Assembly (NCBI GenBank): GCA_902773665.1
Contig: CACYFF010000004.1
Location: forward strand, 50,146 to 114,145
Length of the DNA: 64,000 bases
Direction of reading: 5' to 3'
Origin: an uncultured Eubacteriales bacterium
Lineage (GTDB): Bacteria; Bacillota; Clostridia; Peptostreptococcales; Anaerovoracaceae
Below are positions 8,917 to 16,640 of the stretch, piece by piece (the stretch's first letter is position 1; each line of letters opens with the position of its first letter). The notes under the pieces are model-generated. The model saw only the letters and a list, made by a program, of their open reading frames with translations. It had not been told where the DNA came from and ran no database searches. Both the position numbers and the translations under genes were made by a program.

Positions 8917-8944
8917 GACCGGGTCCTGCGGGGCCCGGTTTTAT
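8917..8944 (+). terminator. Intrinsic terminator after ridA
   Basis: A GC-rich hairpin (ACCGGGTCC...GGGCCCGGT) is followed by TTTTATT, 20 bases after the RidA stop. Confidence 0.8.
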
Positions 8945-8954
8945 TGTCCTGCAC

Positions 8955-8983
8955 AAGGGGACAGGCACACTGTGTTGTTGCAA
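8955..8983 (+). repeat. Dispersed repeat, copy 1 (GGGACAGGCACACTGTGTT)
   Basis: About 27 bases match a second place in the window (55161-55191): GGGACAGG, then C or T, then ACACTGTGTT. Both copies lie just downstream of an intrinsic terminator and upstream of a plus-strand gene. No coding role is visible. It may be an intergenic repeat of the REP or RAYT type. Confidence 0.55.
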
Positions 8984-9033
8984 CCCCACCGCGGTTTATT
9001 GTAAGATGGAGCAGGAAGGAAAGGTAACATGCT

Positions 9034-9798
9034 ATGAAATATCAACTGATACGGAACGCGGCGGCCAAGCTGTTCTACGGCGGCTCCGTCTTCCTGCTGG
9101 ATCCGGCCTTCGCCAAGAAGGGCACCGGCCCGTCCTATGCAGGCAAGGAGCACAGCCCGCTTGTGGACATGCCCTGCAGGATGTGGGAGGCGGAGAGCCG
9201 CACGGATGCCATCGTGCTGTCGCACATCCACTCCGACCATTTCGACGCGGCAGCGGCCGAAGCGCTGGATAAGGACCATCCCGTTCTGGTGCAGTCCGGC
9301 GACGAAGCAAACGAACTGCTGAAGGACTTTATCGACGTGCGTCCCGGAACCTCCGGCATCTTTAACGAGGTCGCTTTCGAGCGGGTCCCGGCGCGTCACG
9401 GCACATCCCAGGCCGTCCTGGACGACATGGGTCCCGGCACTGGCGTCGTTTTCATGGCGGCGGGGGAACCTACCATCTACTGGGCCGGCGACACGGTCTG
9501 GTACAAAGAGGTCGAAAAGGCGATCCGCACCTTCCAGCCGGAAGTCATCGTAGTCCACGCAGGCTCTGCCATGTGGGCGGGTGAACCCATCATCATGAAC
9601 GCGGAGGATGTGATCGCGGTCTGCAAAGCGGCGCCAAACGCCAAGGTGATCGCCGTGCACATGGAGTGCTGCGACCACTGCATCGTTTCGCGGGCAGAGC
9701 TGCGGGCGAAGGCGGAGGCTGCCGGCATCTCCGAAGAACAGCTCCTCATCCCGGCGGACGGGGAGGAGATCGCGATCCAGCAGGAGGCAGCGTTTTAA
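9034..9798 (+). CDS. Metallo-beta-lactamase-fold metal-dependent hydrolase
   Basis: 254-residue MBL-fold protein of the UPF0173/UlaG-like type. The dinuclear metal motif is HIHSDHFD (His64, His66, Asp68, His69). Further ligands probably lie in PARHGTSQ and in WAGDTVWY, and the C-terminal His in VIAVHMECCDHC. No signal peptide. The substrate cannot be told from sequence. Its stop codon touches the ATG of the aldo/keto reductase, so the two genes formed one operon before the latter was interrupted. Confidence 0.82.
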   Translation: MKYQLIRNAAAKLFYGGSVFLLDPAFAKKGTGPSYAGKEHSPLVDMPCRMWEAESRTDAIVLSHIHSDHFDAAAAEALDKDHPVLVQSGDEANELLKDFIDVRPGTSGIFNEVAFERVPARHGTSQAVLDDMGPGTGVVFMAAGEPTIYWAGDTVWYKEVEKAIRTFQPEVIVVHAGSAMWAGEPIIMNAEDVIAVCKAAPNAKVIAVHMECCDHCIVSRAELRAKAEAAGISEEQLLIPADGEEIAIQQEAAF

Positions 9799-9880
9799 AT
9801 GAATAAGATCGGTTTCGGTTTTCTGCGTTTGCCGTTGCTGGACCCAAAGAACGACCAGACGACGGACTACGAAGAACTCA
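9799..9880 (+). pseudogene. Aldo/keto reductase, N-terminal fragment (5' part of interrupted gene)
   Basis: The first 28 codons match the start of ferredoxin-type aldo/keto reductases (MNKIGFGFLRLPLLDPKN). The frame then enters foreign sequence and stops at 9898-9900. Joining position 9880 to the host sequence after 16644 restores the natural frame: Y-E-E-L-N followed by K-M-V-D-A-F-L, so the gene was split by the insertion 9881-16640. The remainder is at 16641-17198. Confidence 0.85.
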
Positions 9881-10026
9881 ATAGGCTCTCGGAATCTTGA
9901 CGAATCATGAGCCTAATAGTTGCCAAACGGCGGCATAAGCGAACCTTGACAAGTGAATATTATCCAAAGTGAAAAGTGGAATCTCAACCTGTTGCATTGA
10001 AAGGGTTACAGATTCCGAGAGGCTAT
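9881..10026. repeat. 146-bp MITE-like element at the left end of the insertion
   Basis: Starts with ATAGGCTCTCGGAATCT and ends with AGATTCCGAGAGGCTAT, imperfect 17-base inverted repeats with one mismatch. The interior has no open frame. It shares its right-end sequence with the outer right end at 16624-16640. It could be a miniature element or an internally deleted insertion sequence that now forms the left border of the larger unit. Confidence 0.65.
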
Positions 10027-10120
10027 TGATTTGAGTGGATTGGTTAGGTTGCAGATGTCGATTATTATGGCAGTGTATTCCCTGAGCCGGATATAGATTT
10101 GACAGAAAGGGTTTCTATTC

Positions 10121-10627
10121 ATGGAAGAGAATAAAACGAACAAAACTGTAGAGATAATACTGTCCGCCGTGGCTGTGCTGCTGGGAGCGGCGATAGTGTT
10201 CTTCATCGTGAAGGGTAACATAGCGGCTGCAGGAGCGGCGGCCGGACTGGTGATCATTGATTCCTGCGCGCTGCTGGTCAAAACCCGCGGTGGCAGCGAT
10301 ATGGTTACGCTGTTCAAGAAGCGTGACCGCGAGGACTGGGAGCAGATCTGCAAAGCCCTTCAGGAGGCAGATATCAAGGGCGTCAGATCGGGCCATTATC
10401 TCCAGGAAACCGTTATGGGCGGCGGGTGCGGCGCTAAGCTCGATCCAAGAGACTTCGGGCCACAGGGTCGAATCGACCGCGAGATATACTGGGTCGAGGT
10501 CCCGGGCCGCATCGAGGCCGAAGCCAGAGAAGCTTTGAGACGCAGCGGACTGGTTCCTGAGGTCGAAGAGAATGTGCTGCTCGACGCCGCGCTGCGCAAG
10601 AAACAGATGGATACAACCCAATTCTGA
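10121..10627 (+). CDS. Hypothetical two-TM membrane protein in the insertion
   Basis: 168 residues. Two adjacent hydrophobic segments are visible (about 9-31 and 33-52, rich in Ala/Val/Ile), followed by a soluble C-terminal region. That region contains a Gly/Cys turn (ETVMGGGCGAKLD), DPRDFGPQGRIDREIYWVEV and a charged helical end. I do not recognise the family. A purine-rich AGAAAGGG lies upstream of the ATG. The frame is free of the flanking genome's codon style. It lies first among the cargo genes and upstream of cstA, with which it need not be co-transcribed. Confidence 0.6.
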   Translation: MEENKTNKTVEIILSAVAVLLGAAIVFFIVKGNIAAAGAAAGLVIIDSCALLVKTRGGSDMVTLFKKRDREDWEQICKALQEADIKGVRSGHYLQETVMGGGCGAKLDPRDFGPQGRIDREIYWVEVPGRIEAEAREALRRSGLVPEVEENVLLDAALRKKQMDTTQF

Positions 10628-10680
10628 CAGCAGGGACAGGCAGTTTGCTCATTACAAAATAAGAAGCATTTGTTATAAAA

Positions 10681-10717
10681 AGTAGTGCAATTACGATTTA
10701 TCAGTACTTGCACTATT
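10681..10717. repeat. Inverted repeat upstream of cstA
   Basis: AGTAGTGCAA and TTGCACTATT form a 10-base stem with one G-T pair across a 17-base loop. The right arm contains the -35 of the cstA promoter, so the structure may be an operator or the terminator of the upstream gene. Confidence 0.45.
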
Positions 10718-10736
10718 TATTATATGGGTATACAAT
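10708..10736 (+). promoter_or_regulatory. Promoter candidate for cstA
   Basis: TTGCAC and TACAAT are separated by 17 bases. The -10 is embedded in GGGTATACAATC. The start site would be near 10743, giving a leader of about 57 bases before the GGAGG at 10784-10790. Confidence 0.5.
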
Positions 10737-10799
10737 CACTTTGTTTGTGCTTTAACAGACAAACGAAATTATAACTTATTGCTAGGAGGTTTTTAAAAA

Positions 10800-12251
10800 A
10801 TGCTTAGTTTTATCATTTGCTTTGTGATCCTGATTCTGGGATACCTCTTCTACGGTAAATTCGTAGACGGTATTTTTAATCCGGATGACAGGGAGACTCC
10901 TGCCGTAGCCATTAACGACGGTGTCGACTATGTCGTTATGCCACAGTGGAAGCTGTTCCTCGTCCAGCTCCTTAACATCGCTGGACTCGGCCCTATCTTC
11001 GGTGCTCTGTCCGGAGCTATGTGGGGACCGGTTGTATTCCTCTGGATCACATTCGGAACAGTCTTTGCAGGAGCAGTTCACGACTACTTCGCAGGAATGC
11101 TTTCCGAGAGGAACAACGGTGCTTCTATCTCTGAGGTAACCGGTATCTATCTCGGACATACAATGAAGAATGTCATGAGAGTGTTCTCAGTAATTCTTCT
11201 GATCATGGTTGGTACAGTATTTGCTGTAGGACCTGCGGGACTTCTGGTCACACTCTTCAAGAACAGTGGAGTTGAGTCGGGCGTTGTTGTTCAGGCTACA
11301 TTCTGGCTGGCAATCATCCTGATCTATTACTTCATCGCTACATTCATTTCTGTTGATAAGGTTATCGGTCGTATTTATCCGATCTTCGGTATCTGCCTTA
11401 TTGTAATGGCTGTTGGCGTATGCTTCGGAACCCTGACAAGCGGCACTCCTATTCCGGAGATCTGGAACAACCTCGGTAACGTTCATCCTAACGGAACCCG
11501 CATTTGGGCTTACATGTTCATCACAGTTGCTTGCGGCGCTATTTCTGGATTCCACGCTACACAGTCGCCTCTGATGGCTCGTTGCCTCAAGAGCGAGCGC
11601 CAGGGCCATTTCGTATTCTACGGAGCTATGGTAGCTGAAGGTATGATCGCTCTGATCTGGGCTGCTGCAGGATGCACACTCCTCGGCGGAGCGCAGCTTG
11701 CTGAGCTCGGCGGCGGAAACGCAACCACAGTTTACACCATCTGCACAATGACAATGGGCAAGGTCGGTATCATCCTGGCTATGCTCGGCGTTATTGCTTG
11801 CCCAATCACTTCCGGAGACACAGCTTTCAGAAGTGCCAGACTTACCATTGCTGACTGGTTCAAGCTCGACATGGGTAACTGGAAGACAAGACTCTTCCTC
11901 TGCATCCCTGTACTCGGCATTGGCGCTGTCCTCGGATTCGGAAACACTCTCGGATTCATCGACTATCAGATCATCTGGCGTTACTTCAGCTGGTCCAACC
12001 AGACACTCGCTATGATCGTACTCTGGGCTGCTGCTATGTACCTTGCTCAGAATAAGAAGAACTACTGGATCGCAGCAGTTCCTGCTACATTCATGAGCGC
12101 TGTATCGGCTACATACTTCGTAATGGCACCGGAGTGCCTGGGACTCATCCCGGGACTGACAGACAATGCTGCTGTAGGTTATCCTGTAGGCATCGTTGTC
12201 GCTATCGCATTCCTTACACTCTTCCTTTCGAAGGCTAAGAAGGCTGCGTAA
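10800..12251 (+). CDS. cstA: CstA-family carbon starvation / pyruvate or peptide transporter
   Basis: Polytopic membrane protein of 483 residues, the short Firmicutes form of CstA. Family landmarks are visible: the N-terminal helix followed by GKFVDGIFNPDDRETPA, and NIAGLGPIFGALSGAMWGP. Also present are HDYFAGMLSERNNGASI and GFHATQSPLMARCLKSE. About 12-13 hydrophobic helices are spread over the length. CstA proteins import peptides or pyruvate during carbon limitation. It has its own promoter, a strong GGAGG, and a terminator at 12300. It is cargo of the insertion and uses different codons from the host genes. Confidence 0.9.
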   Translation: MLSFIICFVILILGYLFYGKFVDGIFNPDDRETPAVAINDGVDYVVMPQWKLFLVQLLNIAGLGPIFGALSGAMWGPVVFLWITFGTVFAGAVHDYFAGMLSERNNGASISEVTGIYLGHTMKNVMRVFSVILLIMVGTVFAVGPAGLLVTLFKNSGVESGVVVQATFWLAIILIYYFIATFISVDKVIGRIYPIFGICLIVMAVGVCFGTLTSGTPIPEIWNNLGNVHPNGTRIWAYMFITVACGAISGFHATQSPLMARCLKSERQGHFVFYGAMVAEGMIALIWAAAGCTLLGGAQLAELGGGNATTVYTICTMTMGKVGIILAMLGVIACPITSGDTAFRSARLTIADWFKLDMGNWKTRLFLCIPVLGIGAVLGFGNTLGFIDYQIIWRYFSWSNQTLAMIVLWAAAMYLAQNKKNYWIAAVPATFMSAVSATYFVMAPECLGLIPGLTDNAAVGYPVGIVVAIAFLTLFLSKAKKAA

Positions 12252-12299
12252 TCGGATCAGACGATCCGCATAAGTTTAAGCGACTTATCCACAAGCTTT

Positions 12300-12325
12300 A
12301 AAGGGCAGGCCTTGACCTGCCCTTT
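12300..12325 (+). terminator. Intrinsic terminator after cstA
   Basis: AAAGGGCAGG and CCTGCCCTTT form a perfect 10-base stem with a short loop, 49 bases after the CstA stop. The T-run is only TTT from the stem. A TTATCCACA sequence (DnaA-box consensus) lies just upstream. Confidence 0.65.
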
Positions 12326-12418
12326 GCTGCATGAGGAAATAATAGCCGGTCACAGGGCTGGCATCATGACAAAAGGCCGGCAAGATGTGCCGGTGATCGA
12401 TGTACAGGGGTACTGATA

Positions 12419-13429
12419 ATGCTCACAATTACCGTCCCGCTCGGAGATAATACACTTTCGGGCGAGGTTTTAAGCAAAGATAAGAAAAACTGTCTCAGGT
12501 CCGGACCGTGCGGGCTCGGCGATGAGGCTTTATATATAGGAAGCAGGTTTATAAGCCGCCGGTACTATATCCGCTGGGATGAGGTCCGGCGCGTATATAA
12601 GCGCATAGCGATGAGCCCGGGTGGATTCTCGGGGAGAGGTGCCTTTGGCACCATGGCGTATCTTGTCGTACAATGCGCGAACGGCAAGGAAAAGACCTGT
12701 TATTTTAAAATTGAAAAAGAACTGGATTCTCTTCTCAGCGAGATCGAGAGGCTGCATCCGGACATTCCGACCCACAGCGCGCAGGCCGAGCAGAGACTTG
12801 CTGCGGCGGCCAGAGAAGAGGTCGCGAAATATAAAAGCAAGCTCAGCAAGACGGCAGAGGAGACATGGGAAAGACTGAATGGCGCTGTCGAGCATCTGGA
12901 ACTAAGGCCTGACATCTACAGAAATCTTACAGCGGCAGCCAAGCAGAAGCGCATCGTAGACAATCTTTCACCATCCGTCCTCGTTGGCGGAACAGCAGTG
13001 TTCCTGGCGGGGCTGTGCGCGGTGGCTTACGGTCTGTACGGGCTGTCTGCGCATACGCCGAACGCGGTATACTTCCTGCTCGGAGGCGGCGCGGCGGCAT
13101 TTGCCGTATTCTCTGCCAACCTCGTGCCCGGCAGATGGGGCAGCAAGGCTAATGCTCAGAAAGACTGGGAGAGCGCAGTGCGCGAAAGTGCGGAATACAT
13201 TTCCGGATTCAGATATTTCCCAGTCCCGGCGCAGTATGCGCATCCTGTCGTCCTGAAATGGATGATCAGAGCCGTGCGTGAGAGCAGGGCAGAGACTGCG
13301 CAAGAGGCTCTCGAGACAGTTAAAACAGATCTCAGAAACATGAATTCAAGCGTCAGTGTCACGCAGGAAATACACGATGATGTAGTAGACATCAAACCCC
13401 TGTTCCTGGTGTGTGACTACGCAGACTGA
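12419..13429 (+). CDS. PH-like/two-TM protein encoded with MoxR and VWA genes
   Basis: 336 residues, not assigned to a named family. The first 100 residues look beta-rich and PH-like (LYIGSRFISRRYYIRWDEVRR... then VVQCANGKEKTCYFKIE). A charged helical part follows (about 115-180). Two hydrophobic helices (about 190-210 and 216-235) come next, and then a C-terminal helical region. It lies 32 bases upstream of the MoxR gene and in the same direction, so the three genes probably form one unit. The ribosome binding site is weak. Membrane anchoring could place the ATPase/VWA pair at the membrane; that is inference. Confidence 0.6.
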   Translation: MLTITVPLGDNTLSGEVLSKDKKNCLRSGPCGLGDEALYIGSRFISRRYYIRWDEVRRVYKRIAMSPGGFSGRGAFGTMAYLVVQCANGKEKTCYFKIEKELDSLLSEIERLHPDIPTHSAQAEQRLAAAAREEVAKYKSKLSKTAEETWERLNGAVEHLELRPDIYRNLTAAAKQKRIVDNLSPSVLVGGTAVFLAGLCAVAYGLYGLSAHTPNAVYFLLGGGAAAFAVFSANLVPGRWGSKANAQKDWESAVRESAEYISGFRYFPVPAQYAHPVVLKWMIRAVRESRAETAQEALETVKTDLRNMNSSVSVTQEIHDDVVDIKPLFLVCDYAD

Positions 13430-13461
13430 TAAGACATAGATAATATCCAAGGAGAATATCA

Positions 13462-14385
13462 ATGCAAGAACTATTCGATTTTCTCAGGGAAGAGGGCGTC
13501 GAGCCTCGCCTGCTTGATGGCGTAAAGGCTTTCAGGGAAGCGCATCCGGTTGCGCAGGAGTACACGGATCGCATCCCGGTGCCGGAATACTATTATTACG
13601 GCAACAACACCTGGGAACTGGCGCTTGCCGCTCTGCTCGCGGGGAAGAACCTCCTTCTCGCGGGACCTAAGGCGACGGGCAAGAACGTCCTGGCAGAGAA
13701 CTTATCGGCCCTTTTCGGCTGCCCTACATGGGACGTTTCGTTCCATGTGAACGCTGACGCGGCCAGCCTGATTGGGACGGACACTTATAACGGCAGCGAG
13801 GTCGTATTCCGCCCGGGCCCGGTGTGGATGTGCGCCAGGGTAGGAGGATTTGGCATACTCGACGAGATCAACATGGCCAAAAATGAAGCGCTGGCGGTCC
13901 TCCACGCGGCTCTCGACTTCCGCCGCAGCATAGACGTTCCGGGTTATGACCGGATCGAGCTGCAGGACGGGACACGTTTCATCGCGACCATGAATTACGG
14001 ATACGCAGGCACGAGAGAGCTCAACGAAGCGCTCACCTCGAGATTTGCCGTGCTCAACATGCCGCTGATCAAAGACGATGACCTGGTCAAGCTTATAGCG
14101 CGCAGGTATCCGGATATCGACATGAAGATCTGCGGACAGCTCGCTAAGCTGTACAAGGAGCTGGAGAAGAAGGCCGAAAGCGCTGAGATATCTGACTCTG
14201 CGCTCGACCTCAGAGGCCTGCTCGATGCCATCGCGCTTATGGATCAGGGCATACTGTCCGGAGCGGCGCTCGAGATGTGTATAGTCAACAAGACTTTTGA
14301 CGATTATGAGAGAAAACTCATCCGTGACGTGATCGCCGCGAGGATCCCTGATGATCTGACAAGAGACGCTGTGTTCGGGAAATGA
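13462..14385 (+). CDS. MoxR-type AAA+ ATPase
   Basis: 307-residue AAA+ protein of the MoxR/NorQ/GvpN group. Walker A is LLLAGPKATGKNVLAENL, with Lys74 followed by Asn75 instead of the usual Thr or Ser. Walker B is GILDEINMAK (Asp134, Glu135). Sensor 1 is ATMNYGYAGT and an arginine finger probably lies in LNEALTSRF. A helical lid domain completes the protein. MoxR proteins work with VWA partners as chaperones that load metals or remodel complexes. The stop overlaps the VWA gene start (ATGA). AAGGAGA lies upstream of the ATG. Confidence 0.85.
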   Translation: MQELFDFLREEGVEPRLLDGVKAFREAHPVAQEYTDRIPVPEYYYYGNNTWELALAALLAGKNLLLAGPKATGKNVLAENLSALFGCPTWDVSFHVNADAASLIGTDTYNGSEVVFRPGPVWMCARVGGFGILDEINMAKNEALAVLHAALDFRRSIDVPGYDRIELQDGTRFIATMNYGYAGTRELNEALTSRFAVLNMPLIKDDDLVKLIARRYPDIDMKICGQLAKLYKELEKKAESAEISDSALDLRGLLDAIALMDQGILSGAALEMCIVNKTFDDYERKLIRDVIAARIPDDLTRDAVFGK

Positions 14386-16097
14386 TCAAGAAACAATTCA
14401 CTTCCAACGCCAGAAGGGCGCGTAATATAATCTGGAACGCGGCGGGAGACTATGACTTCGAGCCTCCATTCATGGCCTTTTTCCCTAACGGAGCACCCGA
14501 TCATTATTTCAATATGATAATCGGGCTCGTCAGGAAATGGCTGGATATCGACAGGATCGGGAAGTTTTTTGACAGCTACGCGGCTGACAGGCGGTCTGAT
14601 GAATTCGATGAGTATCTGTGGCTCGGTCTGGAGAATTGCGTCTACGAGAAGGAGTCGGCAGAGAGGCCTGTCATGGAGAGGCTGAGAAAGCAGAGAGCCG
14701 AACAGTTCTATGTGGAGCAGGCCGGTATGTCGCGGCAGCAGATGGAATACCAGAGCATGCCTGTATACACTCAGCAGCAGGCCAGGTGGGCTTCCGTCAG
14801 CGGCAGGAATCTCCCGGTGATGACTTCGAGGGAGAAGCGCATGCAGGAAGCGCTGTGCCTCTCGGGAGACCTGGACACGGATCAGCTGCTGCGGGAGATG
14901 GCAGACTTCCTGAAGACTTTCTTCAGGTATGAGGCCCCGCATGGCGCTGCTTTGCGTGTCAGGCGGAGAGGATCGCGGGGACCGAAAGGGAGCGGCAGGC
15001 GCAGGAAGGATCACTTCCTCGTCAGGACCGGGACCGGAGAGGGCAACCATCCTAAGGCTGTGACACTCACGCATGACGGACTGGGCAGATTCGTCCCGCC
15101 TACGCAGGAGGATGAGGACTACATCCGAGCGGTATTCGGAAAGAGCGTGCTTCCGGAGTCCGAAACAGAGATACTTAACAATGACATTTGCACCGGTGCG
15201 GACGCGAATTGCCGTGTGTGGGTCACGCAAGGTGAGGAGAGCGACGCGGACTATAAGGACGCGGCCGACATCATCGCAAGGCGCAGACGCCAGCGAGAGC
15301 TCAACGAGAACTTTTACGCGGACAACCGCGCGGCCGTCAGAAGCGCTGTAAAGACTCTTTCGGCGGGCATGGAGACTGTGTTCGAATCCTATCTGAAGCA
15401 TCTTCCGGAAGCGTCAAGAGCAGGAAGACTCGCGCCGGAGAAAGTATACAGGCTGCCTGTACTCGGTGACAGCAAGGTGTTCACAAGGGATGGCGAAGAG
15501 ACAGAGAAGGAAGTCTTCGTAGACATTCTTCTGGATGCATCGCAGTCGAGGATGAATTCGCAGGAGATCATATCCGCCGAGGCGCTGATAGCAGCCAAAA
15601 GTTTTGCCGCGCTAAATGTGCCTGTCAGGGTGTCGGCGTTCAGGAGCCTCAGGGGCCACACTGTCCTCGAGATCCTCAAGGACGCCGGAGACAATGACTG
15701 CAGCGGCATATGCGGATACTATGCCGGAGGCTGGAACAGGGACTCGCTGGCTGTCAGGCTCATCGAGCATCTCGACGATGACCCGCACATGACCGGCAAG
15801 CAGAGGATCGTACTGATCATGACGGATGCCAATCCTAATGACTCAGTGCCTGTCGCCGAGGCCGGCCATCTCCTGACCAGGGAGTATGATGGAGCGGTCG
15901 CGGTCAGCGCAACAGAGGACGCTGTCAGGATCCTGCGCAGCAAGGGCATCATGGTGGGAGCGGTGTTCCACGGTAACAGTTCGCATATAGGCGATCTGCA
16001 TCAGATATACGGGCATTCCTGCGTGCGCATCAGGAAACCTTCGCAGCTGGCACAGGGCCTGTGCGACCTGATGCTGATGCTCATGAGCAGACGATGA
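14382..16097 (+). CDS. VWA-domain protein, partner of the MoxR ATPase (CobT/NorD-like)
   Basis: 571 residues. The N-terminal two thirds are helical and basic, with an Arg-rich stretch around residues 190-210 (RRRGSRGPKGSGRRRKD). The C-terminal von Willebrand A domain carries a MIDAS motif, LDASQS (Asp385, Ser387, Ser389). A later Asp site is in LIMTDANPND. The arrangement resembles CobT and NorD, which act with MoxR-type ATPases in metal insertion. The start overlaps the ATPase stop by four bases. No cobalamin or nitric oxide reductase genes are nearby, so the client is unknown. Confidence 0.82.
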   Translation: MIKKQFTSNARRARNIIWNAAGDYDFEPPFMAFFPNGAPDHYFNMIIGLVRKWLDIDRIGKFFDSYAADRRSDEFDEYLWLGLENCVYEKESAERPVMERLRKQRAEQFYVEQAGMSRQQMEYQSMPVYTQQQARWASVSGRNLPVMTSREKRMQEALCLSGDLDTDQLLREMADFLKTFFRYEAPHGAALRVRRRGSRGPKGSGRRRKDHFLVRTGTGEGNHPKAVTLTHDGLGRFVPPTQEDEDYIRAVFGKSVLPESETEILNNDICTGADANCRVWVTQGEESDADYKDAADIIARRRRQRELNENFYADNRAAVRSAVKTLSAGMETVFESYLKHLPEASRAGRLAPEKVYRLPVLGDSKVFTRDGEETEKEVFVDILLDASQSRMNSQEIISAEALIAAKSFAALNVPVRVSAFRSLRGHTVLEILKDAGDNDCSGICGYYAGGWNRDSLAVRLIEHLDDDPHMTGKQRIVLIMTDANPNDSVPVAEAGHLLTREYDGAVAVSATEDAVRILRSKGIMVGAVFHGNSSHIGDLHQIYGHSCVRIRKPSQLAQGLCDLMLMLMSRR

Positions 16098-16149
16098 GGC
16101 AATCAAGAGTGCCGAGACAAAGACGTTAGATAATTAAAACAGCAAGATT

Positions 16150-16215
16150 GATATAATCAATTTCGTATGTGGAAATCCGGCAAAACATTTGAGGAAACGC
16201 TTTGACGAAGAGCTT
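16150..16215 (+). pseudogene. C-terminal scrap of a hexapeptide-repeat acetyltransferase
   Basis: The plus-strand frame with GTA at 16165 reads VCGNPAKHLRKRFDEEL, the conserved tail of CatB/xenobiotic acyltransferases (usually GGNPAKxIRKRFxEE). An in-frame stop lies upstream at 16135, and the similarity ends sharply near 16215, where a minus-strand transposase fragment begins. It is the remnant of a gene cut by the transposase-bearing element. Confidence 0.5.
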
Positions 16216-16638
16216 AACATCAGGCAGACACTTCTTCATGGAAAAGAAAGTATAAGCAAATCCGTGGAGATCATGCCGTGATGCGGGGCCAAGCAGCGGA
16301 AAAACCGGAAGATCACTTTCAGAATCGCTGGCAGTAAGCATGTATAGGTCATAACCGAAATAGTAGCAGTTCCTATGCGAGTCCCAACCGATGTCACAGT
16401 CTGGCTGGGAGTACTTTCTGTCGCAATCACAATTGTGTATACTATTATCAAGGCAAGAGCAAAGGCGTTTCTTTCTTTCCCGGGCACCGGTACGGACAGG
16501 AGTGCCATCACCCGAGAGAGCCAGCTGTTTCAGGTCGATAAGGCCTTGATCCGCAGATGGATGCAGGAAAAGATCCTTGAACAGTGTGAACAGAAACTTT
16601 GCTGGATCAGATTCGTCAGGCGGAGATTCCGAGAGGCT
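16216..16638 (-). pseudogene. Fragment of a DDE transposase
   Basis: Reading the minus strand in the frame of position 16341 gives a continuous transposase core. It runs LSGDGTPVRTGARERKKRLC, then CDRKYSQPDCDIGWDSHRNC, YYFGYDLYMLTASDS, LPVFPLLGPASRHDLHGF and FFSMKKCLPDVKL. These are the central DDE-domain motifs of an IS family common in Clostridia and Ruminococcaceae. Roughly the first third and the C-terminal half of the protein are missing, and there is no start codon. It lies inside the right end of the insertion, whose inverted end sequence forms its 5' side. Not functional by itself. Confidence 0.75.
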
Positions 16639-16640
16639 AT

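Larger units (their letters stand above)
9881..16640. mobile_element. 6.76-kb insertion with inverted ends inside the aldo/keto reductase gene
   Basis: The left end begins ATAGGCTCTCGGAATCT and the right end, read inverted, begins ATAGCCTCTCGGAATCT. The match is 16 of 17, and TGACGAATC follows shortly inside both ends. The host sequence CTCA (CTCAATA if the shared ATA is counted) is present on both sides, as expected of a target-site duplication. Cargo: a small membrane protein, CstA, a PH-like/TM protein, a MoxR ATPase and a VWA protein. Codon use differs from the flanks; ATA isoleucine codons are frequent inside and rare outside. There is no complete transposase, only a fragment at the right end, so the unit looks non-autonomous. 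A chimeric assembly is the alternative, but the restored frame argues against it. Confidence 0.75.
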
